From assembly GCA_964017185.1 (NCBI GenBank), contig OZ024876.1, positions 35,379,278 through 35,443,277 on the forward strand: a DNA stretch of 64,000 nucleotides, given 5' to 3'. The position numbers and the translations under genes were made by a program. Below are positions 11,577 through 21,805 of the stretch, one piece after another. The notes beneath the pieces were generated by a model, which saw only the letters and a list, made by a program, of their open reading frames with translations, was not told the origin of the DNA and ran no database searches. The stretch comes from Rugalucina vietnamica. Lineage: Eukaryota > Mollusca > Bivalvia > Lucinida > Lucinidae. Position 1 is the first letter of the stretch; each line of letters starts with the position of its first letter.

Positions 11577-12620
11577 TTATAATGAACTCATAACAGCATC
11601 AGAAAAACTCACATCTTTCACTGTTTCTCTAAAATAAAACTTAAAGAAATTTTTCGCCGACAACCAATCCGCAGTCTTTAGAATGTCATTCAAAGAACAA
11701 CCCTTCGACAAAGCTGCTGACGTTGCAGCAGAACGATAAGAATGCGCTTTAAAAGTATTTGTATCTATACCCGACAAAGACAAAACTTCTTTGAGCCATC
11801 TGGCAATTGTGCTCGAAGTAACAGGCATGAATGAAACGTATGAAACTAGCAATTGTCTAGATTTTCTGTGTTTCCTAGTTCTGTTAATATACTTAATTAA
11901 AGTATGCATAGCACACAACGCCTCATTTTCATAATGATTGAGAGTCAAAGTGAAATTCTTTCCTAACTTGGAAGTTTTGAGTAATTCCTTAAAATGAAAA
12001 ACAACTTTAGACTCCAAAACATTCATATGATCTAAGTTCATCGAAACAAGAGTTTGAGCTCTGGGTGCCGTAGACAATGCAATAAGAGCAGTCAATTTTA
12101 AAGTCAACATCTTCATAGATAACCCATCTAATGGAAATAAAGAACTTAGATATGAAAGTACTTTTGAGACATCCCATGTACAACTATAGCGGGGTTTAGG
12201 TGGATTAACATGAAACAGTCCTTTCATAAATCTAGTAATCAAACAAGCATTGATGCACCATGAATTGTCAAAAAACTGTAAAGTTTGTAATAACATTGAC
12301 TTGTGTGTGTTGATCACTGAATATGACTTACCTTCTAGCCGAAGGAAATCTAAATAAGATATAACTACCGCTTGAGTTGTATCAAAGGGACTGCAACGTC
12401 TCCGTAGACACCAAATATACCACTTGTCCCAGGCTGAGGCATATTGCTTTCTAGTTCCTTTCTTCCATGAGCTGATGATGATCTCAGAAGCTGACTCTGA
12501 AATTCCGCTACTCTTAAGCTGTCTCCTGATAGCAGCACAGCGACCATCCTCATCTTTTTTGCCAAAGGATGAACCTGATTGTTGTGGGGTAACGTCAGTA
12601 AATCTCTGTGACGAGGTAAT
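11577..12620 (-). CDS. DIRS tyrosine recombinase (integrase of the element)
   Basis: The frame is open for 347 residues and overlaps the end of the RT frame. It starts after TAG at 12621-12623, so the N-terminus may need an internal start or fused translation; the first ATG is at 12317. The N-terminal part has the DIRS-typical WKKGTRKQY...AWDKWYIWC block (about 12500-12415). The catalytic domain shows Arg in LSTAPRAQTL, the H-x-x-R box in AHSYRSAA, Trp in TADWLS and the nucleophile Tyr in FKFYFRE, in the order R, H-x-x-R, W, Y expected of tyrosine recombinases. Its inferred role is to insert the circular DNA copy. No breaks are seen in this frame. Confidence 0.88.
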   Translation of the reverse strand: MTSSQRFTDVTPQQSGSSFGKKDEDGRCAAIRRQLKSSGISESASEIIISSWKKGTRKQYASAWDKWYIWCLRRRCSPFDTTQAVVISYLDFLRLEGKSYSVINTHKSMLLQTLQFFDNSWCINACLITRFMKGLFHVNPPKPRYSCTWDVSKVLSYLSSLFPLDGLSMKMLTLKLTALIALSTAPRAQTLVSMNLDHMNVLESKVVFHFKELLKTSKLGKNFTLTLNHYENEALCAMHTLIKYINRTRKHRKSRQLLVSYVSFMPVTSSTIARWLKEVLSLSGIDTNTFKAHSYRSAATSAALSKGCSLNDILKTADWLSAKNFFKFYFRETVKDVSFSDAVMSSL

Positions 12621-14398
12621 CTAATAGGTAAAGATACCAGATTAGAAACAATCAATGGAAACCAAATCTGAGATCTCCAATGAGGAATAATCATTAAAGC
12701 TTTCTGAACTTTGTCAGTAATGATTTTTGTGACCACTTTGCCCACTAAATTGAAGGGACAAAAGATATATGGTAAAAATTCATGCCATGAAAAAGAAAAA
12801 GCATCATTTCTATATGCACCAACCTCAGGAAACCATGAAACAAAAGTATCTAACTGTTTGTTTAGTCGGCTAGCAAATAAATCCACATCAGGTACAAAAC
12901 ACTGTCTACACAACCTGTCAAAAATCTGCCTCTTCAACATCCACTCCGTGGAATCCGAGAAATGTCTACTTAAAAAATCAGCTCGTAAATTTGAGGCTCC
13001 CGCAATATGGACTGCTGAAATAAATATGTTTCGTGATAAACACCAATGCCAAATTTCACTCGCTAGATAATCCATGTCAGGGGAGGTTATTCCACCTAAA
13101 TCTCTGATATATTTTACAGCAGAAACGTTATCACACTGAATTTCAATATGTTTATTTCTTACATCAGCATAAAGTGACTGCAAAGCAAAATATATGGCCT
13201 TAAGCTCTAAGTAATTGATAGAAAATACCAGTTCTTGCTCCGACCATCTGCCATTTGTTGATTTACCTGTGGAAACATCATAAGCACCCCATCCTAGAAA
13301 AGAAGCATCACTTCTGCAAGTAATAGAAACATTATCCGGACGAATTCTTTTACCATTTTTCTTGTCCACATTGTCTTTCCACCATTGCAATTCTTCTCTG
13401 CTTCTGACTGACAGATTCACAGAGTTCTCGAAGTTCCAGGTACCATCAAGTGCTATAATCTTATCCCTTTCAAGACTTCTGTAATGGAGAGGTCCTTCAA
13501 AAACAGCATAAAAAGCATTCAATACAAGTCCAATAAAGGATGCTAATAACCGTGCAGAAATGATCTCCTGCTCAAGCAAAAAATGTGCTAAATTCTTGAT
13601 TTTCTTAACCTTTTCCTCTGGTAAAATCACCAAAAACTTCTCAGAATCTATAATAAAACCGAAAAAAGTGATTCTCTCAACAGGATATAACACAGACTTT
13701 TTCTTGTTGATAGTAAACCCTAGAGATTCCAAAACACTAACCATAGTCTCGGTATTGTTAAGACACACTTGAAAATTTCTGTCCATGTTCAAAGAATCAT
13801 CAATATAGTAAGCACAACGGATGCACTGTTGTCTGAACCAAGCGTAAATAGGTTTTAAAATTTTAGTAAAAACTTTTGGCGCACTGGCTAATCCAAAAGG
13901 TAAAACGACAAATTCGTACAATTGGCCGTCCCATATGAATTTGAGAAATTTGAAAAAACCTGGATTAATCGGACAAGACAGATAAGCTTCTTGCAAGTCG
14001 ATACTCGTGAAAAAATCACCTTCTTGAATCAAATCCAGTATCAGTTTAAAAGTTTCTTGTTTAAAATGTTCATATTTAATGAAAAAATTCAAATATCTCA
14101 AATTAATAATAGGTCTATACTTCCCATTGGGTTTAGGCACAATGAAAATATTGGAAATAAATTGATTATCTTCCCATTTAGAAAACTGAATAGCACCTTT
14201 GTTTAACAGCTCAGAAACTTCATTGTCAACAATTAACTTTTGTTCATTTGAAAAACTAATCTCACTTGGAAAAGACCATTGAAAAGGAGTACTTTCAAAC
14301 TCTAAACAATAACCGGATACAGTCTGCAATATCCAGGGATCTGATGTATACTTTTTCCAGTTTTCAAGGCATAATTTCAACTTTCCAACAGCACTCAC
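12365..14398 (-). CDS. DIRS reverse transcriptase / RNase H polyprotein
   Basis: 677 codons from a GTG at 14398; the frame stays open further upstream, overlapping the end of gag in the -1 frame, so it may be expressed by frameshifting. RT motifs: TSIDLQEAY (131-139), LPFGLASAPKVF (166-177) and the catalytic YIDD box (198-201). RNase H follows, with acidic residues near D364 (CRSDASFLGWG), E398 (NYLELKA) and D423 (IQCDN). The C-terminal segment with DVDLFASRLN and DAFSFSW resembles the region after RNase H in DIRS elements, often described as methyltransferase-like. The last 85 or so codons overlap the recombinase frame. No in-frame stop or obvious missing catalytic residue. Confidence 0.92.
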   Translation of the reverse strand: MSAVGKLKLCLENWKKYTSDPWILQTVSGYCLEFESTPFQWSFPSEISFSNEQKLIVDNEVSELLNKGAIQFSKWEDNQFISNIFIVPKPNGKYRPIINLRYLNFFIKYEHFKQETFKLILDLIQEGDFFTSIDLQEAYLSCPINPGFFKFLKFIWDGQLYEFVVLPFGLASAPKVFTKILKPIYAWFRQQCIRCAYYIDDSLNMDRNFQVCLNNTETMVSVLESLGFTINKKKSVLYPVERITFFGFIIDSEKFLVILPEEKVKKIKNLAHFLLEQEIISARLLASFIGLVLNAFYAVFEGPLHYRSLERDKIIALDGTWNFENSVNLSVRSREELQWWKDNVDKKNGKRIRPDNVSITCRSDASFLGWGAYDVSTGKSTNGRWSEQELVFSINYLELKAIYFALQSLYADVRNKHIEIQCDNVSAVKYIRDLGGITSPDMDYLASEIWHWCLSRNIFISAVHIAGASNLRADFLSRHFSDSTEWMLKRQIFDRLCRQCFVPDVDLFASRLNKQLDTFVSWFPEVGAYRNDAFSFSWHEFLPYIFCPFNLVGKVVTKIITDKVQKALMIIPHWRSQIWFPLIVSNLVSLPIRLPRHRDLLTLPHNNQVHPLAKKMRMVAVLLSGDSLRVAEFQSQLLRSSSAHGRKELESNMPQPGTSGIFGVYGDVAVPLIQLKR

Positions 14399-14406
14399 CT
14401 GTTGAG

Positions 14407-15564
14407 TTAAGTCCCCTCGTTTGGGGCAGAAGTAACAGTAGCAGTGGGAGCCTGCCTTTTCCCTTTCATAGGATTGAATCCCCGAGAGTTACCTCTGAAA
14501 GAATTGCCATACTGGAACTGGCCATAAGGGTTGTAATACTGGGGATAACCACCAAACTGAGCTGCATAGGGATGAAATCTGTTTCCACCTCTCTGACCTC
14601 TGGCACCTCTGAAAAAGCCCCTGCCTCGCTGGGGTCTAAACCCAAAGTAATTCTCCTTTCCTACAGACACTGAAGAATCACAATTCTTAATTTCTTTAGA
14701 TAACTCATCGCCAAATAATTGGGATGTAATTGGAACAGCATAGTTACACAAACTTTGATACTTTTTCTTTAAATGAGGTCTAATCATATATCTGCGTCTG
14801 ATTGAAAGATTATACTGAACCTGACCCATAAGTGTAAGAGTGTCAGTAATGATATCTTTAACTTGTGAATTACAACCAATCAGACCCTTAAGAGTATCTG
14901 CAAGTTGAATGACAGAACCGATGCCAGCGGCAACGAGATTTTGAGTATCAGAAAAACATTTGTCATAGCCCTGAGCACGCTTACTCATAACGCTCCAAAA
15001 TTCTGAATTCACTCTTGGAGCTGGTAATTTATCGCAGTTTTCTGGAATCTTAAATTTGTCTATAATGGGGTCAGTTACACATAGAGCTGAGCATGCCGTA
15101 TTTATCAATTTAGCCAAAGACTCTGAAATAGCAGGGCCTTTATCAGGTTGCTTTAATTTTGGAAGTTTCCATTCATCATTATCAAGATCTTCCACAGTTT
15201 CACTGTGGCTTGACGGTAATTCTGAAGAATCATTCGCTTCACCAAAAAGTGCATTTCTTAAATCATTGGCAATAGCCACAGGCTTTAACGGCTTCTTTTT
15301 TGGACGATTTTTGATAGGGGCTGGTACCAGCTCCGAATCTGAGTCCTCGGTTAGTTCAACAGTTAAACCAGGATAATTATTCAAATTACACCCAAAAACT
15401 GCTTCCATATCTTCATCATAAGCATACTCATACGGCTGAGGATTGACCCCTAATAAATCTCTGAATTGTTCAATATCCTGAGGCGTTAATTTCTCAATTA
15501 ACTCTGAAAGTGGACTCTTTTCCGAATTAGTGTTATGTTCATTTATAGGTGCACTCGCACTCAA
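14407..15564 (-). CDS. DIRS gag-like ORF1, C-terminal piece
   Basis: Open for 385 codons, but with no ATG at its start. The frame runs upstream into the stop of the preceding piece (15572-15769), suggesting a single ORF1 split by a one-base shift in the A-rich stretch near 15570-15595. The N-terminal half is acidic and includes a PPKKK-like basic patch. The C-terminus is rich in Arg-Gly and aromatic residues (RGRGFFRGARGQRGG, then GYPQYYNPYGQFQYG), fitting a nucleic-acid-binding capsid-like protein. Assignment as gag rests mainly on position before RT. Confidence 0.75.
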   Translation of the reverse strand: MSASAPINEHNTNSEKSPLSELIEKLTPQDIEQFRDLLGVNPQPYEYAYDEDMEAVFGCNLNNYPGLTVELTEDSDSELVPAPIKNRPKKKPLKPVAIANDLRNALFGEANDSSELPSSHSETVEDLDNDEWKLPKLKQPDKGPAISESLAKLINTACSALCVTDPIIDKFKIPENCDKLPAPRVNSEFWSVMSKRAQGYDKCFSDTQNLVAAGIGSVIQLADTLKGLIGCNSQVKDIITDTLTLMGQVQYNLSIRRRYMIRPHLKKKYQSLCNYAVPITSQLFGDELSKEIKNCDSSVSVGKENYFGFRPQRGRGFFRGARGQRGGNRFHPYAAQFGGYPQYYNPYGQFQYGNSFRGNSRGFNPMKGKRQAPTATVTSAPNEGT

Positions 15565-15571
15565 ATTTCCA

Positions 15572-15769
15572 CTATTTTTCGACTTTTTTTGAGGCTTTTT
15601 GAGACGTCTTCGACGCCGCCTTTTGTTTACCTTTTTTGGCTTTTTTAGCTGCTTGTAACTCCTCCTCTCTCAGAGGAGAAAACCCAGAAAAAGAACCAGA
15701 AGAATTAGAAAACTCTCCATCATTTGGGTCAATCAAATTGAGGCAACCAGAATCATCTTCTGCTGCCAT
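15572..15769 (-). CDS. DIRS gag-like ORF1, N-terminal piece (frameshifted)
   Basis: Starts at ATG 15769 in a good context (A at -3, G at +4), reading MAAEDDSGCLNL; an upstream in-frame ATG lies at 15835. The short product is acidic at first, then Lys/Ala-rich (KKAKKGKQKAASK), ending VEK before TAG. Reading would continue into the 14407-15564 frame after a +1 shift, so this is probably the true beginning of ORF1 in an intact relative. The shift could be real decay or a homopolymer sequencing error. Confidence 0.65.
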   Translation of the reverse strand: MAAEDDSGCLNLIDPNDGEFSNSSGSFSGFSPLREEELQAAKKAKKGKQKAASKTSQKASKKVEK

Positions 15770-15936
15770 AATAAACAATTTCAAAGCTTTTGGGCTTCGC
15801 CAAAAGCTAGCAGCTTTCAAAATATTTGAACACAATATATAAAGTCAGCAATAAATTCACAATTGAAGCCACATGGCTAAAAATTACTTACAATTTATAT
15901 TCAATAGAGAGTCTTATCAGTAGTACACACCCTGTG

Positions 15937-16080
15937 AAAAATTGATCAGGTATTGATTTCAGTGCTATATATACCTGTGGTCTCAGGTACAGGTACTGTA
16001 CATATGTATTAGGTACAGTCACTGTTCGTTTTTAAAGAGCGTCTTGTAGTACATTTGCAGTGAAATGCTGTTGTTACATG
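15937..16080 (-). repeat. DIRS right inverted terminal repeat
   Basis: Reverse complement of 11154-11297. It lies upstream of gag and so probably carries the element promoter; a TATATATA-like AT stretch (CTATATATACC) is visible near 15970. Confidence 0.92.
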
Positions 16081-16108
16081 CGATATGCTGAGGGCTGGCG
16101 AAAATAAT

Positions 16109-17234
16109 GGTTATAAGTACTTAATACAGTGAGAATGGTAGAAATTAGGTTCTTGCCTATCAAGTGCAGTTAAGCGAGACATACATGTACTAGTTTTGTC
16201 ATCCAATATGGGAAAATGATAGGTTTTTAACCATTTTTCATTTTTGATTCATTCAAAAAATAGAGAAATAACATTTCATGGAAAAAACTTTTGCGCCAGT
16301 CTATTCTACAATACAATTTAAAACATACACGCCCCCTAATCTTTCAAAGCACATGAATGAATTCAACATTTGGAGAGATTGTCTTGATTAAAGGACAAAT
16401 AACGGGGTATGTTTCCCTCAATGCACTTAGACTATACATTGGGAAGTTGTCAGTATTAAAATTAGGTAATCATGGATGATCTCTAAGTACATGTTACATG
16501 TATTTGGTGTCAGCATCATGACATGAAGATGTAGATTACTTCAGGCATTTGCTTTATTAAACTTCTTAATCCATGATTTACAGGGAATTAAGGTCTGTGC
16601 ATCTAGTCAAACACTTAAATGGCATCATATTGATTTACTTTTGACAGTATGTCTTGACTCATTTAGACTAACTATATGTCACTGAAATACTTCTTTCTCT
16701 ATACATTTCATCGATGTGTATTATGAAAGAGATAGCAGGGCGTGTTATAGCTAAACAGGTGCATGTATACCAGGTGTATATGCCATAGTTTCAATATGGA
16801 AAAATATTTGATCACTGTAGGAACATTTGAACACTAAGCATTTAGATTTCATATGTATCTAATTTGAATGGTGACATGCATGCAGTCATTCATTCCAGAC
16901 TTGCAAATAAATTCTTCTGTGTCATTTTATGTTTATGAAAATCATACAGCCTCTGAAACCCTGATCTAAATAAGAGCCTTGAATGCTTCAGCAGTCTTTG
17001 ATGAGACAACTGAAGAAGGAAGACTATTCTCATATGCTAAAGACCAAGCTGATGAGACTGTGTATTGCTGAAGAAACAGTTATGACTGAATCAATAACAG
17101 TTATGACTGACTCAAGAAATGTTTCTAGCTTCCTCCTGACTCCTGAAACAGTTGTGTCCACTAGTTTACATGGTACATGAGATTCTCAGTGTATATATAA
17201 CATGCTTAATGGATTAAGAATTTGAAAACTAACT
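16109..17234. other. Intergenic, no recognised gene
   Basis: AT-rich unique-looking sequence. A short plus-strand open stretch at 16968-17072 has a protein-like composition (FDETTEEGRLFSYAKDQADE, then stop), possibly a terminal exon or a gene relic, but nothing else supports it. Confidence 0.3.
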
Positions 17235-17366
17235 GAGCCGCCGCATGGTAAAACCATCAATCTGCATTGGCGAAAACAAAGGCGCAGATTAGCTTCACAG
17301 TAACTGCGAAGCTGATCAGCGCCTTTGTTTTCACTACACAGATAGAACAATTCCTCTACTTTCTAA
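17235..17366 (+). mobile_element. MITE family A, partial copy (left half)
   Basis: GAGCCGCCGCATGGTAAAAC, then GCGAAAACAAAGGCGCAGAT and the complementary AGCGCCTTTGTTTTC. The right terminal repeat is missing. Confidence 0.75.
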
Positions 17367-18330
17367 ACAGCAGATACGCAGAGGCCGCTCGCAAGGATAT
17401 TTTCATGTGCATAGCAACGAAAAAACGTTCGATTTCTTTGGAGTTCAAAACGAATCGACAATCAGTGCCTTCATTTGCAGCAATCGCCTGTAATACATAG
17501 GCTTTCAAAACTTTCTGAGACTGTCAGAGAAAATTCTGCACATATTTCTGCAAATAATCATACGCAGTTTTCTCAAAAGTTTTCGGTCTTTGTGTCTTTT
17601 TTCTTAAACCGAATTTAAGGTTCAGTCGCACCAATAAACAGATGAAAATAACGAATTCTGGCTTAAATAAACGTTTTACTCCCATTTGGACACCTATATC
17701 ATAACCAAGATCAATTTTTCGACCATTTGCACTCAAAAATTCCGAAAAATAAGCGTTGGAGTCATTTTTCTTTGCAAATGTTTGTGAACGTACCCTCATT
17801 CCAAAAGTCAATAATGGCGGTCAAAAACAAGTTCCCAGCCTGTCACGCCACCAACATGCTGACATTATCGACTCAAATGTGAAAGGAAAGATGTGTCACA
17901 AAAGGCTGTGTAACAAAACTTACTTCAAAGACATAATCCTGTAACGAAATCACATAAATGATGTCTCTTCCTGCTTCTTTTTGTATATAAACAATCCAAA
18001 ACATGAGCCGATAATGACGCAAATTGACCTCCAGATGATGACGTCATAACTCTCCGAAAAGGGACATTCAATAATTTCAAGGCAGTCGATTTCAGTTCAA
18101 ATCGGTATCACTTTATGCAATTTTGAAGTGAAAATTAAAATCTCTATATGCTCTATACGGCATGGACAGAATATTACAGCATGTCAATACTACAGCACGT
18201 GAAATGGAGTCCAATTATTGTGCAGGTGCGACCAAAATGCCCCCCGCCTCTCTACTCGCCCACTGAATGATATTGTAATATCGCCACGGTCAATCACGCT
18301 GTTTTATTGACTTTATGATTGACTCTTGTA
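17367..18330. other. Intergenic, no recognised gene
   Basis: Only short open frames. The 31-bp string beginning ATAAGCGTTGGAGTCATTTT (about 17748) recurs at about 23274, so both positions belong to an unclassified repeat. Confidence 0.3.
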
Positions 18331-18552
18331 TTTTATTCAGTTTTACGTCCCTTTCAATATTATTTCAGCTCATATGAGACGGGCCAATTAGTAAATTGGA
18401 TCAGATGGGACGAAAACCTGGCAGTCCCGCACACTCAAATGCAGAACTTGGCTTGTCTCATGTTTGGTCTGCATGGCGTTCAAGCCCACATCACGCATAG
18501 CGGTGAGATTTTCGAATGATAAATGTCAGCGCTCTTAGCCACGGGGCCACCT
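18331..18552 (-). mobile_element. tRNA-derived SINE, minus orientation
   Basis: Read on the minus strand it begins GGTGGCCCCGTGGCTAAGAG (A-box-like), has a B-box-like GGGCTTGAACGCC, then CTCATATGAG and a 3' part ending GAAAGGGACGTAAAACTGAA. The same 3' part and CTCATATGAG occur in the plus-strand copy at 50211-50437, so both are one family. Confidence 0.72.
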
Positions 18553-18654
18553 AAAATACATGTATTGAATGATTAGTATGCATGTGAATAGAAATGTGAT
18601 TAGATGGCCCTTACGCTTCCTGAAGGTTTGGTTTCCTGTCATTTTTAGCTAAAT

Positions 18655-19424
18655 TTTGCAAGGACATGGCCTCACTTTTTATGGCCGAACGAAAACGGTT
18701 TTGGCCCTTTTCAATCGACTCATGATTATTGATTGGTGGTCATCTGATAAATAAATTAAAATAAAAACATGCTTGAAAGTTGTAAATATGTTAACGACAT
18801 ATTTCGCAGGAATGTCTGACTGTCTGAAGCGATGTTGCGGCATAGTATTCTTTAATTTTGCGGTAAACATGGGAACTAGCTCTCCGAAAAGAGGTTGGTT
18901 CCAATGGCAATTTAGAAATCGCTCCAAAGGTTGGAATAAAGTTTTTATGAAGTGTCAAGTTAGTGAAAACAGAAAAATATCGTTATGCTGTTCAATGTAA
19001 ACATGTAAAGATAATCTCTCGGTACATACGGCGAAAAAAATATGGTTGAAACCGAATTAGTTTTGCTATACATGTATTCACTTAAAAATGAAAGCACCAA
19101 ACAGTATCGGTAATAATCGGTAATAAAAATAGTGGAAATACTTTCTGTTTCAACCGTGATTTTGTCTCGGGATCATAGACAAATTATTTTTGAATGGAAC
19201 AACTTTGCGATAATCATCCCTCTTTCATTAAATACGACAAAAAAACCACTGAGACCTATTTCTGGTTACCTTTGGAACAATCTCGAAATTACCATTGCCG
19301 GAACAAATTTCAACTACCTCTTTTGGAGCTCGTTCCCATGTTTACCACATGGATACAATTTCAGCTTTGTGATTTTTTTCCTGTGACATTTGTCCATACG
19401 TTTTTTTCACATAACCTTGCAAGT
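18655..19424. mobile_element. Foldback MITE
   Basis: Arms at 18868-18945 (GTAAACATGGGAACTAGCTC, TTCCAATGGCAATTT) and 19262-19353 (GAAATTACCATTGCCGGAAC, GAGCTCGTTCCCATGTTTAC) are diverged inverted copies. TTGCAAGG and CCTTGCAA lie near the outer edges. Outer boundaries are approximate. Confidence 0.55.
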
Positions 19425-19468
19425 GACTTCGAGTCTTGCCACACCAGCTCGTTTGTCTAGCATTTTAA

Positions 19469-20412
19469 GGATGTTCGCTGCTAACATTTGACATTTCGGA
19501 ACTTCCTGTTTTTGTTTTGTTGAATATCTCGTAAACGGTTGCAGATATTTTCCTAATATTTTACATTTGGATACATATTGACAATATGCATTGAAATAGT
19601 CATGAAAATGGTCAATCTAAGAAACTTCATTTTTTCACCCCTTTTTCTGCAACTTTTCAGAAAATTTTAGTTGTCAGTAAAATTTAGGGGGTAGGGTAGA
19701 TTAAACTTAAATATTAGACTTATTCAAATTAATTGCACGAGTTCGATGTTTATTTTAGCAGCATTATACGTGTACATGGTCTTCTAAGTCAGTCCTTCTG
19801 TCTTTGGTGTGCTAGTTTTAAAATTTTGGATGGTTTTATGACATGGGCTTTACGAAATAAAACAGCCGAAAAAAGGCTTAAAATGGTTATTTTCAAGTTG
19901 TTGGTTCTCTCTTATATGCACACTACCCTATATATTTCTTTCTTTTATTCGAAAAATATTACCAAGGTCTATGTTGTGTGAAAATACAAGAAAAAGTTTG
20001 AATCTACAAATATGGGTTTGGCACATTTCAAAAAATTGATTTTTTCCGACTTTTCAAGTATGGGGGTAGGGTTGGAAAACAACTCAAAAAATTTTGTCAT
20101 CCACTTCAAGTTGCAAATTTTTCTTTGCTTTTGGTCCAAAATAGTCTGCATTACGTAAATATTATGACTTTTGAAAGCATTCTAGGTGTATTTTTGTTCA
20201 AGACAAGTATGTTTCAAAGAATTGAAAATTAAATTAATTTTACTAAATTTAAAACATGGTGTTCAGAGGTCTCATTCACAGGCCTTTAGCTCGAAAAAAT
20301 TCACACTACCCTATACTTATTTTGTTTTCAAATGTCTTGTGTTGTATTTTGGAATCAAAAAAGAGTGGTTAGAAAAAAAGTTTGAATACTTTTTCATTGG
20401 CAGCGAACATCC
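19469..20412. mobile_element. DNA transposon-like element with TTAA target duplication
   Basis: AGGATGTTCGCTGC at the left and GCAGCGAACATCCT at the right are perfect inverted ends, each flanked by TTAA (19465-19468, 20413-20416). The interior has diverged internal inverted motifs (GGGGGTAGGGT and ACACTACCCTATA) and no transposase. A TTAA target fits piggyBac or Kolobok; the AGG end favours Kolobok. Confidence 0.82.
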
Positions 20413-20493
20413 TTAAGCAGAAACTGAACAATCAGCCAATGTCATTAGTTGAATGCAATCGATCATTCGACCCCACTTACCCCCGCCTTTTCA

Positions 20494-20775
20494 CATCAGG
20501 AAAACATGTCGGAGAAATGAATACCCACTTAAACCCCACTTTTTATGGGGAAAAAGGGGGGTGGGGGTTGCAGGGGTATACCTTTTTTCAATTCTGACCC
20601 AAAACATAGATTGTGGGTACTCGTGTACCCACAGTTAATGTTTTGAGCATAAATATTAAAAATATCATTTTTTTCTTTATTGATTTTTTTTTTTTTTTTT
20701 TTTTTTTATTATTATTATTATTATTTTTGCTACTGAAACAATTCTCTGTATATTGCATGAGCAAGTTTTTGTAAC
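20494..20775 (-). mobile_element. Foldback family B, copy 1
   Basis: CATCAGGAAAACATG at the left, a central GTGGGTACTCGTGTACCCAC palindrome, and GCATGAGCAAGTTTTTGTAA at the right. A long T run plus ATT repeats (about 20688-20726) has expanded inside this copy. Confidence 0.75.
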
Positions 20776-20960
20776 GTTGGGGTCGTAGAAAAAAGACTGC
20801 TTATGACGCTAGACAAAAAATAACGACTGAATACTGGTTTTGAAACGCTTTGAAGGTCTGAGCCTACACAAGGAAAGTGGTTGAGTCAAACCATTCATAC
20901 AAACATTAAATCCGTAGTTGTTTATTTGGGTGGTTATATTTGGAAAGGCATTTCACATGT

Positions 20961-21144
20961 GAGCCGCGTCATGAGAAAACCAGATTAGTGCCTATGTGAT
21001 CAGCATCTTTGCTAGAACAATACAATTTCTCTGCTACAAAGTCTTGTAGACATAATTTAGGCTTCTAGCCTGCTTCTGTGGCTGCACAGATTGTGTCGGA
21101 CCTGGTCAGAAACCCCGAAGGCCGGTTTTCTCGCGTCGCGGCTC
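20961..21144. mobile_element. MITE family A, copy with ATGT target duplication
   Basis: GAGCCGCGTCATGAGAAAAC at the left, TTTTCTCGCGTCGCGGCTC at the right, ATGT on both sides. The internal palindrome is degraded. Confidence 0.85.
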
Positions 21145-21548
21145 ATGTCTTGACATTCAGATTTTAGTGTAGAAAGTCCATAATATTAAAATGACAACGT
21201 CCTGTGACCATAGTTGTTGTCAACTGCCCTATTTGGCATTCATATGGGACAGTTTAAGACGGTTCTGTATTAACTCTATCAGGTTATTTTCGACTTTCTC
21301 CTTGCATTGCAACGTGTTCTTTTGCTAGTGTTTGTGACTGAAATTATACCCTGGTTGGGGTCCTCGTCAGTACACCAGATATAGTGATTGTTGTATCGAG
21401 GATACATTGACACGATGATATACAAGGTCAGTATTTATTCTATCATAATCATTTATTGCACTTTAGAAAATATAGTGATTACATCACTAAAATATTGTTG
21501 TAAATCTGTAACTATGTAAAATAATGAGGAAAAGCCTGATTGCCTTTC
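21145..21548. other. Intergenic, nothing recognised
   Basis: No gene, RNA or repeat identified. Confidence 0.3.
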
Positions 21549-21805
21549 ATTACGAAAACTTGCCCATACAATATACAGAGATTTTTTCAGCTGTAAAAAT
21601 GATAAATTTCATATGAATTTTTTTTAATAATTATAAAATTTTTACTCAAAACATTGATTGTGAGTACACATTAGAACCAACCACAAGCTATGTTTCGGAA
21701 CAAAAATAAGAAAAAAATTATACCCCTTTATACCCCAGTTTTACTGAATAAAATTGGGGTATAAAGGGGTATTTATTGCATGGACATGGACATGTTTTCT
21801 TGATG
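21549..21805 (+). mobile_element. Foldback family B, copy 2
   Basis: ATTACGAAAACTTGCCCATA at the left, CATGGACATGTTTTCTTGAT at the right, with ACATTGATTGTGAGTACAC and TACCCCTTTATACCCC palindromic modules inside. Confidence 0.75.

Larger units (their letters stand above)
11087..16108 (-). mobile_element. DIRS-type tyrosine-recombinase retrotransposon
   Basis: A 5.0-kb element on the minus strand with gag, RT/RNase H and tyrosine recombinase in that order, 144-bp inverted terminal repeats (11154-11297 and 15937-16080) and an internal complementary region (11380-11497). The complementary region joins the reverse complement of the left outer end (11087-11153) to that of the right outer end (16081-16108) around an ATT/AAT trinucleotide. 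That is the DIRS signature, and Ngaro-type elements with split direct repeats do not show it. Both element ends carry AAT. Such elements replicate by reverse transcription and are thought to integrate a circular form through the recombinase. The copy looks recent: the RT and recombinase frames are open, and one gag frameshift is visible. Confidence 0.93.

Noticed and set aside
12424..14206. Plus-strand open frames across the DIRS element
   Set aside because: Shadows of the RT and recombinase genes on the other strand.
20680..20726. Poly-T/ATT run as a LINE tail
   Set aside because: It is an internal expansion in a family B foldback copy.
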